Assembly: GCF_025244705.1 (NCBI RefSeq)
Contig: NZ_CP104207.1
Location: 3,224,001-3,288,000, forward strand
DNA from: Sphingopyxis sp. PET50
Lineage (GTDB): Bacteria > Pseudomonadota > Alphaproteobacteria > Sphingomonadales > Sphingomonadaceae
Length of the DNA: 64,000 nt
Reading direction: 5' to 3'
Position 1 is the stretch's first letter, and the number at the start of each line of letters is the position of its first letter. Shown here piece after piece: positions 61,873 to 64,000 of the stretch. The notes under the pieces are model-generated. The model was not told where the DNA came from and did not search any database. It worked only from the letters and a program-made list of their open reading frames with translations. A program made the position numbers and the translations under genes.

Positions 61873-62514
61873 TTAGACGACCACGGGCGCGGGCGCGGGA
61901 ATATTTTCGGCAAGCCGCGCCAATATCCAGTCCTTCGCCTCGGTCCAGTCATCAATCCTTGCATGGGCATGCTTCGCGGGCGCGATCTTGCCGCGCGATC
62001 GCGGGCTCGCCGACCAGATGGAGCCGCCACACGTCGGGCGCTTCCTGCGCCACCGACGTGTGATGCCCGCCGAGGTCGTCGATGAAGACCGCGACCGGGG
62101 CTGGCGTTCCTCGATCAGGCGGCGCACCGGCTCGCCCTTGCCGCCGCGGCTGCCGATCACCGGGGCGTGGAAATCGTGGAGCGCGAGCTGGTCGATGCGG
62201 CGCTGCTGATGCTCGGGCCCGACATTGGTGAGCACGACGATATCGGCGTGCCGCGCGATCTCGGCCATCGCGGCGAGCGCGCCGGGGATCGGATATTGCC
62301 GCGTCATCTCGCTGGTGAAGAAACCGTCGAGCAGCGGCCAGACCTCGGCCGCCTCCAGCGGCGTGCCGCATTCCTTGCGCTTCAGCGCGCCGGCGAAGCT
62401 CGCGTCCTCGATGCGGAACAGCACGCCGTGCGCCTCGTCGACCCACTGGGCGAAGGGGACGACCATGTGCATCAGCACCTCGTCGCAGTCGGTGATGACG
62501 AGCGGGCGGGTCAT
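61873..62514 (-). CDS. HAD family hydrolase (two frameshifts)
   Basis: A 213-residue hydrolase. Motif I ITDCDEVLMHMV (DxD form DCDEV), cap FALxxx-type WVDEAHGVLFRIEDASFAGALK, motif II VVLTNVGPEH, motif IV VAVFIDDLGGHHTSVAQEAPDVWRLHLVGEP. A missing C in the C-run near 62098 and an extra base near 61988 (CA[A]GATC on the coding strand) offset each other, so the start and end frames agree. The alphaproteobacterial family has no proven substrate. It overlaps the DUF3572 stop. Confidence 0.85.
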   Translation of the reverse strand: MTRPLVITDCDEVLMHMVVPFAQWVDEAHGVLFRIEDASFAGALKRKECGTPLEAAEVWPLLDGFFTSEMTRQYPIPGALAAMAEIARHADIVVLTNVGPEHQQRRIDQLALHDFHAPVIGSRGGKGEPVRRLIEERQPRSRSSSTTSAGITRRWRRKRPTCGGSIWSASPRSRGKIAPAKHAHARIDDWTEAKDWILARLAENIPAPAPVVV

Positions 62515-62783
62515 GCGTCTATCCTTTCGTCGCCCGACAGGCGATGCGCCGCCGCGGCAATATCTTCGGGCCTGATGTCGAGGCCCACCGCGCAGGCGAC
62601 AAGGTCGGCCTCGTGCGCGGTCAGGAACGACAGGATCGCGGCCAGCGTCGCCCTTTGCCCCAGCGATTCGCGCAGGGTTTCGGGCGACAGGCCGGTGAGC
62701 GCGAGCAGCCGTTCGGCGCGCGGCTCGTCGGTCAGGATCCAGCCCAGCGCGTTCAGCGCCAGCGCTTCGTCGGCATCGTGCAA
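62511..62783 (-). CDS. DUF3572 family protein
   Basis: A 90-residue all-helical protein. ALALNALGWILTDEPRAERLLALTGLSPETLRESLG and FLTAHEADLVACAVGLDI match the family; function unknown. The start is TTG 62783 with a strong GGAAGGAAGGA site. In alphaproteobacteria this gene often lies next to divK, as here. The stop overlaps the HAD start (ATGA-type, 62511-62514). Confidence 0.9.
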   Translation of the reverse strand: MHDADEALALNALGWILTDEPRAERLLALTGLSPETLRESLGQRATLAAILSFLTAHEADLVACAVGLDIRPEDIAAAAHRLSGDERIDA

Positions 62784-62884
62784 GGGCGCGTCCTTCCTTC
62801 CCGGGCTTCATGGTCGCGGCGATTGTCTCGGCGCGCCGATTCGCCTAAACCGGCCGCGAACGCAAGGTGGGGACGGGAAAAATC

Positions 62885-63247
62885 ATGGGCAAGACCATAT
62901 TGGTCGTCGAGGATAATGAGCTCAACCTGCGCCTGTTCTGCGACCTGCTTAACGCCCATGGCTACAGCGCGCATCCGGTGCGCGACGGCCGCGACGCGCT
63001 GGCGAAGGCGCGCGAGCTGACCCCCGACCTGATCATCATGGACATCCAGTTGCCGCACGTCAGCGGGCTCGACCTGATCGGCCAGATGAAGGCCGACCTG
63101 ATGCTGCGCGAAGTGCCGATCATGGCGGTCACCGCCTATGCGGGCAAGGGCGACGAGGACCAGATCCGCGCCGCGGGCGCCGAAGCCTATGTGTCGAAGC
63201 CGATTTCGGTGATCAAGTTCATCGAGAGCGTCGGGGCGTTCGCCTGA
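62885..63247 (+). CDS. divK: Cell-cycle response regulator DivK
   Basis: A 120-residue single-domain response regulator. VVEDNELNLRLFCDLL (acidic pocket), phospho-Asp in DLIIMDIQLPHVSGLDL, Thr in IMAVTAYAGKGDED and Lys in VSKPISV. DivK controls asymmetric division through DivJ/PleC/DivL. Divergent from DUF3572. A TA-flanked repeat starts 5 bases after the stop. Confidence 0.95.
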   Translation: MGKTILVVEDNELNLRLFCDLLNAHGYSAHPVRDGRDALAKARELTPDLIIMDIQLPHVSGLDLIGQMKADLMLREVPIMAVTAYAGKGDEDQIRAAGAEAYVSKPISVIKFIESVGAFA

Positions 63248-63252
63248 CCGGC

Positions 63253-63401
63253 TAGAGCAGCGTGCGTTAAATATGAACCGTTCGCTCTGAGCTTGTCGAA
63301 GGGTCGTTCTTTCTATCAGCGTCGAAGAGAAGGGCCGTGCTTCGACAAGCTCAGCACGAACGGGTTTGGGTAATGATGCAGATTTAACGCACGCCGCTCT
63401 A
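63253..63401. repeat. TA-flanked 149-bp palindromic element C (inverted copy of element B)
   Basis: Begins TAGAGCAGCGTGCGTTAAAT and ends ATTTAACGCACGCCGCTCTA form. As its reverse complement it matches 29876-30024 along all 149 bases with about three differences. Flanked by TA on both sides. Confidence 0.85.
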
Positions 63402-63406
63402 GCCGC

Positions 63407-63477
63407 TCCCCGGCGAAAGCCGGGGTCCATGAGGAGAAGACTGCGCTCGCCATCTGGACCCCGGCTTTCGCCGGGGA
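63407..63477. repeat. Intergenic hairpin repeat (CCCCGGCGAAAGCCGGGG)
   Basis: A local hairpin CCCCGGCGAAAGCCGGGG and its inverted partner CCCCGGCTTTCGCCGGGG enclose GGTCCA...TGGACC. A related hairpin ATCCCCGCTTTCGCGGGGAT is at 63568-63587. No gene between divK and rpmG. Confidence 0.8.
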
Positions 63478-63535
63478 ACGGGAAAGTGCGGACGGGCAGC
63501 TAGGCACCCACAAAGCCGTCTTTCATCCGCGCACG

Positions 63536-63560
63536 AAAAAGGGCGGCGCAAAGGCCGCCC
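63536..63560 (-). terminator. Rho-independent terminator of rpmG
   Basis: On the minus strand GGGCGGC-CTTTGC-GCCGCCC is followed by five T. It is about 70 bases beyond the rpmG stop. Confidence 0.85.
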
Positions 63561-63630
63561 TTCTGGATCCCCGCTTTCGCGGGGATGACGTTTTGCCTCA
63601 CCGTTTCGCGTCGCGAAACGGGTCAAAACG

Positions 63631-63798
63631 TCACTTGATCTTGGCTTCCTTGAACTCGACATGCTTGCGCACGACGGGGTCATATTTGCGCTGCGCCATC
63701 TTGTCGGTCATCGTGCGCGGGTTCTTCTTGGTGACATAGAAGAAGCCGGTGTCGGCGGTGCTCACCAGCTTGATCTTGACGGTCGTCGGCTTGGCCAT
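63631..63798 (-). CDS. rpmG: 50S ribosomal protein L33 (Cys-free form)
   Basis: A 55-residue protein: [40 protein letters not shown] and VEFKEAKIK. The zinc cysteines are absent, as is usual in alphaproteobacteria. AGGAACAGGGCC precedes ATG 63798. A TTGACA-like box lies about 155 bases upstream (63951-63956, minus strand), with no convincing -10. The 200 bases from here to the window end hold no other gene I can support. Confidence 0.96.
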   Translation of the reverse strand: MAKPTTVKIKLVSTADTGFFYVTKKNPRTMTDKMAQRKYDPVVRKHVEFKEAKIK

Positions 63799-64000
63799 GG
63801 CCCTGTTCCTCGAAATGACTGCACATCCGCCGGAAGGTCCGGCCCATGTGGCGGGACTTCATGCCCCGGCGGTGGGTTTGAAAAACAAGAGGGCCGCGCC
63901 ATGGCGCCGCCCCCATCAATCCGCGCGCCTCTGACGGGATTCGGCGCTTCTGTCAAGCAAAAGGAACGGACGGCCTTCGCGTGTCAGGGCCGGAAGGCCG

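Noticed and set aside
63799-64000. Small protein genes upstream of rpmG
   Set aside because: The short frames there lack ribosome sites and family features; the stretch is better read as the rpmG leader and promoter.

Overview
The window is high-GC chromosomal DNA from an alphaproteobacterium, most probably a sphingomonad of the Sphingopyxis type. The basis is gene content: MipZ, DivK and COQ9-family proteins, MmcB, PdeM with a ligase-associated helicase, a tandem pair of large TonB-dependent receptors, a pgmG-like phosphoglucomutase/phosphomannomutase, and Cys-free L36 and L33. The genus is an inference. No rRNA, tRNA or CRISPR array was seen.

Layout. 1-7000: glutaminase (partial), VOC protein, ArsR regulator with an SRPBCC protein, ligase-associated DEXH helicase, a two-domain retropepsin-like protein and PdeM. 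7000-13000: two tandem TonB-dependent receptors with a shared upstream motif. 13000-22000: cation/proton antiporter; leuS-lptE-holA on the minus strand; DUF3576 lipoprotein; TenI-like protein; YggS. 22900-26000: a three-gene type III polyketide synthase / methyltransferase / flavoprotein operon with overlapping stop and start codons. 26000-32000: msrB, PBP1A, an IS5-family element lodged between two small TA-flanked repeats, metallopeptidase, YcgN, SCO. 32000-36000: ankyrin protein, then a riboflavin group (HTH-fused ribBA, an EamA transporter, ribH). 36000-46000: ene-reductase, EamA, COQ9, RhuM, feoAB, ssb, mmcB, ribE-ribD. 46000-55000: a probable small RNA, thioesterase, aminopeptidase P, prolyl oligopeptidase, HAD, rpmJ, galE, rpoN. 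55000-64000: lptB, pgm, mipZ/panC (divergent), SEL1, acetyltransferase, RidA, HAD, DUF3572, divK, rpmG.

How genes work together. Riboflavin synthesis is split between ribBA-(transporter)-ribH and ribE-ribD. LptE and LptB serve LPS export. LeuS and HolA are housekeeping. FeoA/FeoB take up ferrous iron. The polyketide cassette probably makes and tailors a phenolic lipid or pyrone.

Two window-wide features matter to any user. First, at least 17 genes carry a single-base frameshift or stop (21 sites). Most are +1 and are reversed by removing one A (or T on the other strand), often in the context GCCG[A]GC or C[A]GCC. Essential genes such as lptB are hit, so I read these as consensus errors rather than real pseudogenes and annotate the genes at full conceptual length. 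Second, the intergenic regions are packed with self-complementary repeats of several families, some nested in one another, including a 149-bp TA-flanked element present twice in opposite orientation with about three mismatches.
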